Shown here one piece after another: positions 34,625 to 43,006 of a stretch of 64,000 bases of DNA. Both the position numbers and the translations under genes were made by a program. The stretch lies in assembly GCF_002741055.1 (NCBI RefSeq), contig NZ_CP016809.1:2068501-2132500 (forward strand), written 5' to 3'. Under the pieces are notes generated by a model. That model was not told where the DNA came from. It worked only from the letters and a program-made list of their open reading frames with translations, and did not search any database. This stretch comes from Paenibacillus ihbetae (GTDB lineage: Bacteria; Bacillota; Bacilli; Paenibacillales; Paenibacillaceae). Numbering within the stretch: position 1 is the first letter of the stretch; every line of letters starts with the position of its first letter.

Positions 34625-35326
34625 TTACCTTTGGCAAAAGCTTATATATTTTATCAATTCTGCGATTCCTTTCAATTGCAGCACGAGTTGATTATTTAAA
34701 TTTTGCAAAGCCAACTGAAAGGAACGTTCGACTTTATCATAGTTTTGGGTGTCCAAATTATTCAATAAACTCTTCATATTTTCAATATAATAAACGGTTT
34801 TCCTCAAGCTGCTTATGACAAGGATTTTACGAAGTTGAGATATGGAGAACATTCTATAACCGTTTTCTTTATTTCTTTCTGAATGGATTAATCCCTCATG
34901 TTCCCAATGCCGGATAGCTGAAGTATTTACGCCCGCTATTTGGGCAGCCTCTCCAATACTCATATATTCTTTTAGTTTTACATTTTTATATTTGGTAAAA
35001 TCGGCATTTTGGATCATCGTAAGGATTTCTTCGACTCGCTGCTTCTCCACTTGAATATGATATTGCTGTTCATTAACTAACCAAAGGGCTTCTTCATATC
35101 GTGCATTTTTACTCAGTCTCATGACTTCGTAAACAATAGGGATGTCATATCCTTTCAACAAGGCTCTAATCGTAGTAAAAGCTTGGAAGTGTAGCGATGT
35201 ATAGAAACGGTGATTACTTTTTGTTCTCGGTACGGCAGGAATGAGATCTAGTTCTTCATATCTTCGCAAAGTTGTGGTGCTAACATTCAAGGTCTTTGCA
35301 ATTTGTTTAGGGGTATATGTCTCCAT
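34625..35326 (-). CDS. Tandem MerR-type transcriptional regulator
   Basis: A 233-residue protein with two MerR DNA-binding domains: one at residues 1-70 (YTPKQIAKTLNVSTTTLRRY, then EELDLIP) and a second at about 118-185 (YMSIGEAAQIAGVNTSAIRH, then WEHEGLI). A coiled-coil linker lies between (about 85-115) and a helical tail follows. There is no separate ligand domain. AAAGGAGAT lies before the ATG. It is divergent from the hydrolase gene at 35477, which is its likely target. Confidence 0.85.
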   Translation of the reverse strand: METYTPKQIAKTLNVSTTTLRRYEELDLIPAVPRTKSNHRFYTSLHFQAFTTIRALLKGYDIPIVYEVMRLSKNARYEEALWLVNEQQYHIQVEKQRVEEILTMIQNADFTKYKNVKLKEYMSIGEAAQIAGVNTSAIRHWEHEGLIHSERNKENGYRMFSISQLRKILVISSLRKTVYYIENMKSLLNNLDTQNYDKVERSFQLALQNLNNQLVLQLKGIAELIKYISFCQR

Positions 35327-35476
35327 CGATTATCTCCTTTTTAAAGTAAGACCTTCAAGTGCTACAATAACATATTTTCCAATAAACCCCCAATATATAA
35401 AGGGCGGGAAATAGAAAACCGAAAGATTGCATGAATGTTATATGATGGTCATATGAACCGTTTAGGAGTGATATAA
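35327..35476. promoter_or_regulatory. Divergent control region of the MerR-type regulator and hydrolase
   Basis: 150 bases shared by two divergent genes. The minus strand contains CTTGAAGGTCTTACTTT just before the regulator's ribosome binding site, the kind of sequence found in MerR-controlled promoters. The plus-strand promoter could not be set with confidence. Confidence 0.35.
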
Positions 35477-36346
35477 ATGGAAAAGAACATAAAACTTACG
35501 GATGGATCAGAGCTAAAAGTTGGTTTAGTAGGCAATGCAAACTCTCCCACAATCATGCTTCCGGTTGCTAAAGAATCTGTTTATGGACAGGAAGCCGAAC
35601 ACTTAAAGCTGTGGGGAGTAGACCCCGAATTAGGAAAGCATTTGGTTGAGGGACTTATGGACAAGTTCCGGATTTTACACTTCGACTACGAAGGACACCG
35701 TTTACAACATCCGAATCCGGAGAATCTCACACCTGAAAGCATAGTACAAGATCTGCTAACCATTGCTAATGAAATGAACGTTAAGAAGTTTAGCTATTAT
35801 GGTTACTCTTGGTTGGCTTTGGTTGGATTACAATTAGCTATTCGGACAGACAGACTAGAATGCTTAATCATGGGTGGCTTTCCGCCAATAGATGGTCCGT
35901 ATAAAGAAATGATGGTTGTGACAAATAAAACGTATAAACAAGCTTTAAGTAATCAAAATGCTTCCGTTGTTGATGAACAGAGCCAAATCAGTCCAGAAAA
36001 GGTCGATTGGGATAACATACAAGTAAAAATCGACACGAATCAAACTAAACAGTTTGTTACAATGTACGAACATTTAATGGAATTTGATGATCGGGAAATT
36101 CAACATAAATTAGCTATTCCGAGATTGGCGTTTGCCGGGGAAAAAGACACTATCGTTTATGGAGAGAACTTCGGCAATGTCATAGTTGATATTATCGGTA
36201 TACTTCAAAACAATAAACAAGAATTAGAACAGCTCGGATGGGATATAGAAATCCTAAAAGGAAAGGATATGGATCACACCAAAGCCATGCAACCTGCAAC
36301 GGTTCTGCCATTGATAAAGGCTTGGTTCATTAAACATTTGAAGTAG
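35477..36346 (+). CDS. Alpha/beta hydrolase-like protein
   Basis: A 289-residue protein with a nucleophile elbow YYGYSWLALVG (Ser about residue 114), a likely acid in LAFAGEKDTIVYG and a C-terminal His in KDMDHTKAM. The usual oxyanion loop HG is replaced (IMLPVAKES), so catalysis is plausible but not certain. Divergent from the tandem MerR regulator, which probably controls it. It ends at a strong terminator. Confidence 0.8.
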   Translation: MEKNIKLTDGSELKVGLVGNANSPTIMLPVAKESVYGQEAEHLKLWGVDPELGKHLVEGLMDKFRILHFDYEGHRLQHPNPENLTPESIVQDLLTIANEMNVKKFSYYGYSWLALVGLQLAIRTDRLECLIMGGFPPIDGPYKEMMVVTNKTYKQALSNQNASVVDEQSQISPEKVDWDNIQVKIDTNQTKQFVTMYEHLMEFDDREIQHKLAIPRLAFAGEKDTIVYGENFGNVIVDIIGILQNNKQELEQLGWDIEILKGKDMDHTKAMQPATVLPLIKAWFIKHLK

Positions 36347-36377
36347 TTAAACAAATTGTTGATGATTTAAAAAAACA

Positions 36378-36418
36378 AGAGGGCAGCCGATCGAGTTCCA
36401 TCGGCTGCCTCTTATATG
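36378..36418 (+). terminator. Terminator of the hydrolase gene
   Basis: AGAGGGCAGCCGAT/ATCGGCTGCCTCT with loop CGAGTTCC, then TATAT. Confidence 0.85.
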
Positions 36419-36520
36419 TATCATTCCATTTTCCAAGATGTTGACCGCTTTGGAAGCTCGCTATCATCAAATCCAGAGCAACAAAAGTCCCCTAGACATC
36501 GTCGTGGCCGCTGTCCCGAA

Positions 36521-36946
36521 TCATTTCTTCTTGTTCCTCATGGCGGCGAGCAGCTTTACCTTCCCGTTGGCCCCTTCCACGAAGCGATGGTAGTCCGGAG
36601 ATTCTACCGGAACGATCGCGATTTGCCCCTTCGCGTTGAAATGGAGACCCCACCCGTATTTTTTCGGGAGCATGGATGCTCTCAAGCATGGTTGCGGCTT
36701 CCTAAAAAACTCTTCTCGAATCTGCTCCCTTCTCTCGGCCAGCTCCGCCTCCGGAATGTTCTTGTGCCGGATATGCACTTCGAACAGAAGCTCCTCCTGG
36801 GTATAGACATAAGGATGATTCTCAAGCAACTCAAACTCGATGCCCGGCTTGGTTTTTCCGCTTTTCTTGTCCGGAGGCTTCGTTCCGGTCTCTGCGGGGC
36901 AATCCGGGGCAACGGTAATAAACGTATCATAGTAATTCCATTCCAT
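36521..36946 (-). CDS. DUF6157 family protein
   Basis: A 141-residue protein starting NYYDTFITVAPDCPAETGTKPP, then HPYVYTQEELLFEVHIRHK and YGWGLHFNAKGQIAIVPVES, which is the layout of the DUF6157 family. AGGAGG precedes the ATG. Function unknown. Confidence 0.78.
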   Translation of the reverse strand: MEWNYYDTFITVAPDCPAETGTKPPDKKSGKTKPGIEFELLENHPYVYTQEELLFEVHIRHKNIPEAELAERREQIREEFFRKPQPCLRASMLPKKYGWGLHFNAKGQIAIVPVESPDYHRFVEGANGKVKLLAAMRNKKK

Positions 36947-37050
36947 CTTCGTTCCTCCTGAACCGATGTATAGCTTCGCTCATCACACATCGAATTTTCT
37001 AACATCTATTATAACCCTTTATTCCTGACAGAATCGGTCAGTTATATTCA

Positions 37051-37090
37051 GGCAAGATAGAGCAAGATTCGAACGATATCAAGATGGTGT
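37051..37090 (-). pseudogene. Scrap of a second mmcQ/yjbR-like gene
   Basis: Forty bases match the segment at 34441-34480 apart from two single-base gaps and a few substitutions (both contain ATAGAGCAAGA and AAGATGGT). No frame remains. It suggests an old duplication or recombination between the two loci. Confidence 0.55.
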
Positions 37091-37145
37091 AATGTTGAAG
37101 CTCTTTCGACCCGTTATCTTCTATACGGTTATTTAAAGAGGAAAC

Positions 37146-37181
37146 ACCAGAAACCACAGTTTCGAGGCTGTGGTTTCTGGT
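37146..37181 (-). terminator. Terminator of the NlpC/P60 gene
   Basis: A perfect 14-bp stem ACCAGAAACCACAG/CTGTGGTTTCTGGT; the minus-strand tail is GTTTCCTCTTT. It lies 120 bases downstream of the gene. Confidence 0.65.
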
Positions 37182-37297
37182 TTGAGCCGCAGCATGGTAC
37201 CCACCTTAGAGTCTGAGCAAGGGCTGGTAGTATCATTAGCTCTGACGGTTTTTTTGCAGATCGGAATTCGAAAATATAAGGCTCTTTCTGATTTATT

Positions 37298-37843
37298 TCA
37301 TGTTCCCCCTGATTTATTACATTTCAGAATTTTGGGTTTATTGTGTAGACTTTTAATATTGGAACTAGAGTCTTCCTGCGGTTTTGTGATTAGATCTTGC
37401 AATTCATCTTTGGATATTCGTTTCGCGAATAAATAATAATCATCCCAGCGTTTGTTATCATTTTTATTGATGACATCTGATAATTTCGATATAACGACAC
37501 CACCCATTTTACATGAGTGTATCATTTTGCCCTTTCCTATAAAAATAGCGACGTGGGCTATCCTTTCAATGCCCTTTTTTGAATGACGGGCCCGACTGGT
37601 GAAAAACAACAGATCCCCTCTTCGAATATTTTCTTTCTTTATTTTTTTACCGATCAGGCTCTGCTGCCTGGAAGTACGAGGAAGAATCCCGTCAACTTGA
37701 CTATAAAGATATTGTACAAATGAGCTGCAATCGAACTCTTTGGTTTGAAACGGCTCAGCCCCCAACCTGTATGGTTTACTCATATGTTTCATTCCAGCAA
37801 TAATAATTTTTTCATGCGTATTTATTTTTTTTGGCTGTGCCAT
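37298..37843 (-). CDS. NlpC/P60 family cysteine peptidase
   Basis: A 181-residue protein with the catalytic Cys in FDCSSFVQYLY, His in IAHVAIFIG and a polar third residue in MIHSCKMGG. It is a bare catalytic domain with no signal peptide, SH3 or LysM part. The family cuts the gamma-D-glutamyl-diamino acid bond of peptidoglycan peptides. Without a signal it may act inside on recycled wall peptides or be exported another way. GGAGGGGAGG lies before the ATG. Confidence 0.88.
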   Translation of the reverse strand: MAQPKKINTHEKIIIAGMKHMSKPYRLGAEPFQTKEFDCSSFVQYLYSQVDGILPRTSRQQSLIGKKIKKENIRRGDLLFFTSRARHSKKGIERIAHVAIFIGKGKMIHSCKMGGVVISKLSDVINKNDNKRWDDYYLFAKRISKDELQDLITKPQEDSSSNIKSLHNKPKILKCNKSGGT

Positions 37844-38130
37844 AAGTTCCTCCCCTCCAGATTCAACAATAGATCAACAAATGGTGACATGTACCTTTTT
37901 TGCAATGCTACAGATTATTCAAATACAAACAAAAGGTTTGGTTATTCGTTTATATGCAAATATGCTCTCTAAAAAATGGATTCATTCACCAATGAATTGG
38001 CCTATTCGAAAGATAGGAGTCACTAATTTATCTCATCGAGAAAATTCATTACGATCTGATAAAACATCCGGGTCATGTGGAATGAACTTCGTGACCGCAA
38101 TTCTAAACAGCAGTTGACAAGATCCTGTAT
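37844..38130. other. Intergenic region
   Basis: About 290 AT-rich bases upstream of the NlpC/P60 gene; presumably its promoter region. No gene, repeat or RNA element recognised. Confidence 0.5.
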
Positions 38131-38133
38131 CTT

Positions 38134-38162
38134 AAAAATAAAAAAGCCGCTATCATGCGGCT
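38134..38162 (-). terminator. Terminator of the small lipoprotein gene
   Basis: GCCGC/GCGGC with loop TATCAT and a minus-strand T-rich tail, 30 bases after the lipoprotein stop. Confidence 0.75.
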
Positions 38163-38194
38163 ATAAAAATATATTTTCTTGTCATCTTGTCATC

Positions 38195-38554
38195 TTACAA
38201 ATCGTTTGCAAAAAACTCCCTCAAACCATCCTGAGTAAGAGATACTTCCTTACCATTTTTATTGATAATATAAATTTTCTCAGGAAGACTCTTTAGGCTT
38301 TTACCTGTAATAAATAACTCGTGCCCTCCTTCGATTTGATACTTTCTTATATATACTCCTGAACCGATATCCTCAAAAGAGTATTTGTTGAAATCATCCC
38401 AATTCAGTGATACACCCTTTTCAGATAAGCTTGTTAATTCATCTAATAAAATAGCTCCACTTGCCCCTTCTTCCTTAGTGCTCAGGCATGCCGAACACAT
38501 AATAAGAATAAGAAAAAATGTTATTGAAAACTTAATGGATTTTAGTTTTTTCAT
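38195..38554 (-). CDS. Small lipoprotein of unknown function
   Basis: A 119-residue protein with a lipoprotein signal (MKKLKSIKFSITFFLILIM) and lipobox CSACLS. The mature part of about 95 residues is not recognised. It ends at its own terminator. Confidence 0.75.
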   Translation of the reverse strand: MKKLKSIKFSITFFLILIMCSACLSTKEEGASGAILLDELTSLSEKGVSLNWDDFNKYSFEDIGSGVYIRKYQIEGGHELFITGKSLKSLPEKIYIINKNGKEVSLTQDGLREFFANDL

Positions 38555-38634
38555 TTTCTACCCCATTTCCATTATTTCTGTAAAACATAGGAAGTAAATT
38601 ATACCGTATTTATGAAAGGGAATCTCTGACATTA

Positions 38635-38721
38635 ATGATCCAGTTCGGTTCGCTACTTGTCACGCTTATCGGGCTTGTCGTAACGATTGTCTTAGCATTC
38701 AACCAAACCAAAAAGAAATAG
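38635..38721 (+). CDS. Holin-like type I toxin peptide (TxpA/BhlA-like)
   Basis: A 28-residue peptide, MIQFGSLLVTLIGLVVTIVL followed by AFNQTKKK: one membrane helix and a short basic tail, as in the putative holin-like toxins of Firmicute type I toxin-antitoxin systems. The frame is open upstream and reads YERESLTL before the ATG, which recalls the usual MxVYExLxLM start, but no upstream ATG/GTG/TTG exists; AAGGGA lies 14 bases before the ATG. The structured 100 bases downstream also look like those of such loci. Too short for normal gene calling. Confidence 0.65.
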   Translation: MIQFGSLLVTLIGLVVTIVLAFNQTKKK

Positions 38722-38830
38722 CCGCCCGTGGATGGGATAACGACCTATTTCTAGTCCCTCTAACTGCCTACCGCCCTTAGAAGCGGCTGTTGTTAGGAGT
38801 GAGGATGTTAGCTGCATCCTCACTCCACGT
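38722..38830. ncRNA. Structured 3' region of the toxin locus, likely overlapped by an antisense antitoxin RNA
   Basis: Starts GCCGC directly after the toxin stop and pairs with GCGGC at about 38783; a perfect 12-bp stem GGAGTGAGGATG/CATCCTCACTCC (38796-38826) ends it. In known txpA/ratA-type systems the antitoxin is an antisense RNA overlapping this 3' part. The antitoxin promoter was not identified, so the RNA itself is inferred. Confidence 0.45.
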
Positions 38831-39123
38831 TATTATATACATATTTCACCATAATATTACCTGGTATTGTTACTACAGAAAAGTTCAAGATTTCCAAAAT
38901 AACAAAAAGTTTGTCTATGATAGGCACCCATCCCCCCCTCAAGATCTCTTCTAAAGGGGGACGAGCATTTGCATAAAAGTTGATTTTGCTTGGCTTCCTT
39001 ATCTCCCGCAGTGTGTGATGCGCGACGGGCATCAGTCATTATACATATGGGTTATATGCGTTATAGTTAAATGTAGGGCTCATTCGGCACTGGGCAGCCC
39101 CAATAAAAATCCAATGAAGCACT
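38831..39123. other. Intergenic region with repeat R1
   Basis: No supported gene. It may hold the promoter of the antitoxin RNA on the minus strand. Repeat R1 is at 39041-39104. Confidence 0.4.
39041..39104. repeat. Immunity-array intergenic repeat R1
   Basis: ATATGGGTTATATG, then GTTATAGTTAA and CACTGGGCAGCCCCA. The same ordered elements recur at 40321-40386 and 62781-62855, with partial copies at 39661-39685 and 61628-61700. Confidence 0.6.
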
Positions 39124-39597
39124 TTATTTCTTTAACTTTCTTTCGATATAAGAATGATCAAGTAAACTTAGTAAACTTGGGGTTAAGTACTTTATCTGGT
39201 ATTGATCCAAATCACTATTGACAATTAACTGACTATTCTCTTTTCTAAGCAGCTGATCCGAACCATTTTCTAAAAACAACAGATTCCCACCACATTGTTT
39301 TAATAACTTCCCGATAACTTTAAACAAAGATGTTATTCCCTGATCAAAGGTGTTTCCAAATAACTGAACTCTGATGCAAATATTAACATCTAAGTCATAG
39401 TGGGTTCTAACAAAATTTATATCTGAGATATCCTCAAGTTCAAGAGCCAATGAAAAGTATTCAGTTCCGATAACTATTTCTTCTTCATCTTTCTGGATCG
39501 ATACCTTTTCATTCAAAAAGTTGATTATAAATTGTTCAATAACTTCTGCCAATGATTTGCAACTTAAATTAGATTCTAAAAACAATTCGAAATCCAT
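39124..39597 (-). CDS. Putative immunity protein
   Basis: A 157-residue acidic soluble protein (MDFELFLESNLSCKSLAEVI) with no recognised family, although its start recalls SitI3-type immunity proteins. It lies between related intergenic repeats in an array of small minus-strand genes next to a polymorphic toxin, which is the usual setting of orphan immunity genes. The role is inferred from context. Confidence 0.55.
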   Translation of the reverse strand: MDFELFLESNLSCKSLAEVIEQFIINFLNEKVSIQKDEEEIVIGTEYFSLALELEDISDINFVRTHYDLDVNICIRVQLFGNTFDQGITSLFKVIGKLLKQCGGNLLFLENGSDQLLRKENSQLIVNSDLDQYQIKYLTPSLLSLLDHSYIERKLKK

Positions 39598-39660
39598 GCA
39601 AATCTATCCCCCAAATATCCTAGTGATTTTACCGTCAACCACAATGCAAGACTAACCGTC

Positions 39661-39685
39661 ATCATACAGCACTAGGTAGCCCCCA
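39661..39685. repeat. Partial copy of the immunity-array repeat (R5)
   Basis: CAGCACTAGGTAGCCCCCAC matches the end of R2 (CACTAGGTAGTCCCAAC). It sits between two immunity-type genes. Confidence 0.45.
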
Positions 39686-39692
39686 CCGTAAG

Positions 39693-40125
39693 CTACATAA
39701 TACTTAGTTTTTTCTCAAAAGATACTTTGAACCATTCGTAGTTATCATGGATACGTTCCTTGTCGGCATCACTTAAGTCTAAATATCTTTCTAAAATCGC
39801 ATTGAGAAACTCAGTTGAAAGTGACTCTCCAAAAGGTTGTAAACTATCGGTTGATAAATTATCCATGATTGCTCCAATCAGTACTGTAGATGCATTGGTT
39901 AATTTTCTGGTAATAATCTCTTTTGCTTTTTCATGATCACCTTCATAAAGTAAATTAAATGCAACAGCTTGAAGAAACTCATCTCCCAAATCTTCTTCGA
40001 GTATTTTAAGGCAATAAGGTAATGCCACTTCCTTTTCTCTTATAGAAAGTTCTGTTAAAGCAGTAGTTACTTCATCTAAATTATCTAAGTCTAGTTATGA
40101 TTGTAATAAGTTCAGCATTATTCAT
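39693..40125 (-). pseudogene. Frameshifted immunity gene (Imm30-like)
   Basis: The main frame gives VALPYCLKILEEDLGDEFLQ and a helical remainder, with no good start. Upstream, the plausible start MNNAELITIIT (ATG 40125) is in another frame, and the joined reading LDNLDEVTTALTELSIREKE leads straight into the main frame. A net one- or two-base change near 40085-40100 therefore splits the gene. The helical repeat-like content recalls the Imm30 family, with low certainty. Confidence 0.6.
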
Positions 40126-40320
40126 ACTTGCAATATACGCCTCGTAATTTGCGCGACCTGAGCATTACGCTCGGCGGGCAGCAAGTCCTCGCCCTAGGAA
40201 CCCCAGTTCAAGAAAGTGTATCTGACCATAATCAACCTGTTTGATGTAACGGAATAGTGATGTATAGGTTATAAAATTAAAGCATTTGATGTGCGCCAAC
40301 CGAAATGAAGAATTAACACC

Positions 40321-40386
40321 GGTATTATATGGGTTATATATGCTATTGGTTAAGTGTGGGGTTCACCCGTCACTAGGTAGTCCCAA
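40321..40386. repeat. Immunity-array intergenic repeat R2
   Basis: TATTATATGGGTTATATATG, then TATTGGTTAAGTGTGGGGTT and CACTAGGTAGTCCCAAC. Followed by ACCTTGAGAGGCACGAAGCC, which recurs with few changes at 61630 (ACCTTGAAAGGTACGAAGCC). Confidence 0.6.
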
Positions 40387-40391
40387 CAAAT

Positions 40392-40435
40392 AAGATACCT
40401 TGAGAGGCACGAAGCCAATCAAGGTATCTTTTTAA
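40392..40435 (-). terminator. Terminator of the toxin/immunity pair
   Basis: A 12-bp perfect stem AAGATACCTTGA/TCAAGGTATCTT. The minus-strand tail is ATTTGTT and the plus strand has TTTTT, so it could act both ways. Confidence 0.7.
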
Positions 40436-40445
40436 AGTAACGCTT

Positions 40446-40784
40446 TTATTTTTGACTATCCCTTTTCCATACATTTTGTCCATCCGATAAAAAAACTGCA
40501 TCCGGCGGATCATCATAAAGTGAAATTTCAATTAATGTACCTTTCTTTTGTATTAACCAATTATATAAACTATTTTCCTCACTAGTAGGATGCACTAAAA
40601 TATCATTTACTTGAAATGTAACTGCATAATATTCAGCATAATTCACATCATCGTCATCTAGCCCATTGTCTGTTTCAAAAAGTGTGTCTGGTTCACCAAT
40701 AATCCTTAATCCACTATCCCACTCTATTATCAATTCACTATCTTTATACTTTTTTAACACTTTTATTAAAGGGTCATATTCCAT
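40446..40784 (-). CDS. Putative immunity protein for the Ntox50 toxin
   Basis: A 112-residue very acidic protein ([31 protein letters not shown]), not recognised as a named family. It starts 16 bases after the toxin stop, the standard position of a cognate immunity gene. The acidic character would suit binding to a basic nuclease-like toxin. Confidence 0.65.
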   Translation of the reverse strand: MEYDPLIKVLKKYKDSELIIEWDSGLRIIGEPDTLFETDNGLDDDDVNYAEYYAVTFQVNDILVHPTSEENSLYNWLIQKKGTLIEISLYDDPPDAVFLSDGQNVWKRDSQK

Positions 40785-40800
40785 GTGTATCCTCCTCTTT

Positions 40801-41966
40801 TTACTCCTTTAATGGTTCTGATGGCACTATATGCGCTCCGTCTTTTCCGTAATGAATTATTCCTCTAGTAGTTTCAAGATACTCACCAGTATCACTATCA
40901 TAGTATTTTCCAATTGGTTTACCAAAATCTACTCTTTCTTTATTACCTTTTGGTAGTAATTGACCTTTGCCTGCAAACTCATCAAGCAATTCTTGTGCCG
41001 CTTTATTATCCCCATAGAAGATACTCTTGTTTTTTCCATTTGCTATCTCTTGTTTGTAATTTGGAGTATTAGGAATATGTTTCTCCTGAGCACCTGGTTT
41101 TACTTTAACTGGGAATCCATTTACTTCTCGGTAAGGTCCTATTGGTACTGAATTCTTTCCATAAGAAGGTACAGTATTACCAGTCCCCGCTCCACCCTTA
41201 CCCCCATCGCCACCAGGATCTTTCTTGAGGTTAGGCGTATCCTTGACACCAAGTCGTTTCAAGGCAAAGCCGCCGAAAATCATGGCAGCCTGCTGACCCA
41301 GGTAGGTCGATGTGCCCATCTCATTGATTAGTTCTTGCTCCGCTTGGACCTCCTCGCCGAATTTCTCGCGGGTGTCACCGATATCAAGTGCCATTTTGGC
41401 ACCCCAAATCGTTGTCTTTACAATCTCCTCCGCGGTCCCGATCGTAGCATTGTATGCCATCTGCTTCCCAGTCTCGACCGGTTCCTCGATCAAGGCGTTC
41501 GCCGTATCTTTAGCTGAGTCCCACATCTCGGCGGCAGCTGCCTGAACTCCCACGCCGAATGCTTTAAATTCCATTCCCAGTTCATTGACATGGTCTCCAA
41601 ACGATTTTTCCTTGATGGCCTTTTCATAGTGGACATTGCTCATCCCCAAAGAGTTCAGGGTCTGTGGAGATGCGCACCTAGGGTCTAAGTTTCCCTGCTC
41701 ATTGTCGACCTGCATGAATTTATAAGCAATTTTTTTTAATTCCTGAGAAGTCACCTGCATATGCTCAATCGTCAATTTCATGTCGCGATACGCCTGCTGG
41801 AAAATTCATAATAAAAACGCGAGCACGTGGTGCCGTCCCAACATGACGCCAGCATCTGAATGTGTTGGTTCGGCGTGTTTGAATTCGCCTCCAACTGATT
41901 GGAGGCTCGATTGAACTGCTCTGATACCGCCAGCAGCACCTCAGGAGGCACAAGGATTTTGGACAT
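40801..41966 (-). pseudogene. WXG100-type polymorphic toxin with C-terminal Ntox50 domain, frameshifted
   Basis: From 41966 the frame encodes a WXG100-like N-terminus (VPPEVLLAVSEQFNRASNQL ... CWDGTT) and then hits TGA. The continuation FQQAYRDMKLTIEHMQVTSQ lies in another frame and flows into the rest of the protein. The shift lies near 41801-41804, at an A4/T4 run. The remainder has a hydrophobic pre-toxin segment (YLGQQAAMIFGGFALKR), a glycine-rich linker and a toxin domain (KHIPNTPNYKQE, GNKERVDFGKPIGKYYD, TTRGIIHYGKDGAHIVPSEP) matching the polymorphic toxin type 50 pattern. Such proteins are exported by type VII secretion. Either a sequencing error or real inactivation. Confidence 0.8.
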
Positions 41967-42116
41967 AATTCAACCTCTTCATCATTTGCTAGATAGTCAC
42001 TCTACCCTACTTCAAATAACTGGAAAAGGTTGCAAGGTCCTCTTTTAAATACAGATTGACTCAGTCGAAAGTGCCTATCAGAACTGCCAAATCTGCAACT
42101 TACTACACAATAGTAA

Positions 42117-42848
42117 TCACTGTTCTGGCAGATTAGTCCGATATGCAGGCAAGTTGGCCGCTCTCCCCATCCCGCTCAACAGCTTCCCCAAACTGGCTCG
42201 CTCGAAAGACGCCAGGTACACAGCCAACACGTCATCCGTTTCCTCTTCGGATACGAGCTCGAACACAATCAGCACATCATCCTTTACGTAGATTTTCCAT
42301 GCATTCAGCTCTGACCCCTCATCAATCTCATGCTTCCGCTCCAATTGCATACTGCTGCAATAGTCGGACAAGCCCCACATGCTCTCATCGAAAATGGCCC
42401 AATACGGCAGCCGATCCTCGACGCCCAGCTGAACAAGTGCCTTGCCAACGAGAAAATGTTGAAGTGACCGGTTTTCCAGCTGCCAGTCGGGTAAGTTCCA
42501 CGCGCACAAATAGACCGGTGGATCTTCCTGCTCCAAATCCTGAAGTCGAATGCCGCAATATATTACGGATTCCGCCACTTGATAGAAGACCAGAAATCCT
42601 TTGTCTGTCGTAAAAAACGTTTCATCTGGAATGAACACATCCTCCAGCGGGAGCGGTTCATATTGGTTATTGCACCCTTGGGTGATATATGGGGAACGTC
42701 CCACAATCTTATAGTAATCCCGCAAGACCACCGGCAACGGAAAGCCAAGGCTCTGTTCCTTGACCTGGATGTCCGCTTCCGGAATGCCGTGGGTCTCTTT
42801 ATGGTGCTCCCCTAATACACGGAGAAGTCCTTCGATTGTCGCATTCAT
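42117..42848 (-). CDS. SMI1/KNR4 (SUKH)-type immunity-like protein
   Basis: About 243 residues. The segment GIPEADIQVKEQSLGFPLPV followed by VLRDYYKIVG is the SUKH core (E-x-x-LGF-x-LP-x-x-L-x-x-YY). ATG 42848 is preferred, 12 bases after GAGGAGG. SUKH proteins are common immunity factors against nuclease toxins. This one lies immediately upstream of the WXG100 toxin gene and points the same way. Confidence 0.78.
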   Translation of the reverse strand: MNATIEGLLRVLGEHHKETHGIPEADIQVKEQSLGFPLPVVLRDYYKIVGRSPYITQGCNNQYEPLPLEDVFIPDETFFTTDKGFLVFYQVAESVIYCGIRLQDLEQEDPPVYLCAWNLPDWQLENRSLQHFLVGKALVQLGVEDRLPYWAIFDESMWGLSDYCSSMQLERKHEIDEGSELNAWKIYVKDDVLIVFELVSEEETDDVLAVYLASFERASLGKLLSGMGRAANLPAYRTNLPEQ

Positions 42849-43006
42849 TAATTGAGTCAACCTCCTCGACGTATATGGTTCGTTTAAACAAGCTTTTACG
42901 AGTTCTCCTAGAGAACACTGATACGCCTATTCATTTCATTTTGTTCATTCAATGTTCAGCACAACAATAGACTCTCTTGTCCGGCCCCATTTCATGTCAT
43001 ATAGAA

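Larger units (their letters stand above)
36947..37297. other. Intergenic region with a gene scrap
   Basis: Holds the mmcQ-like scrap at 37051-37090 and the terminator at 37146-37181. Nothing else is supported. Confidence 0.5.
40126..40445. other. Intergenic region with repeat R2
   Basis: Contains repeat R2 and a terminator. The part at 40140-40260 reads in places like decayed coding sequence but no frame is convincing. Confidence 0.4.

Noticed and set aside
38820..39032. A 70-codon minus-strand frame near the type I toxin
   Set aside because: It overlaps the toxin-locus terminator and repeat-rich gap, with no Shine-Dalgarno. The region more likely carries RNA signals.
42143..42613. A 156-codon plus-strand frame
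   Set aside because: It is antisense to the SUKH-type gene and its product is rich in Ser, Pro and Arg, as expected of a shadow frame.
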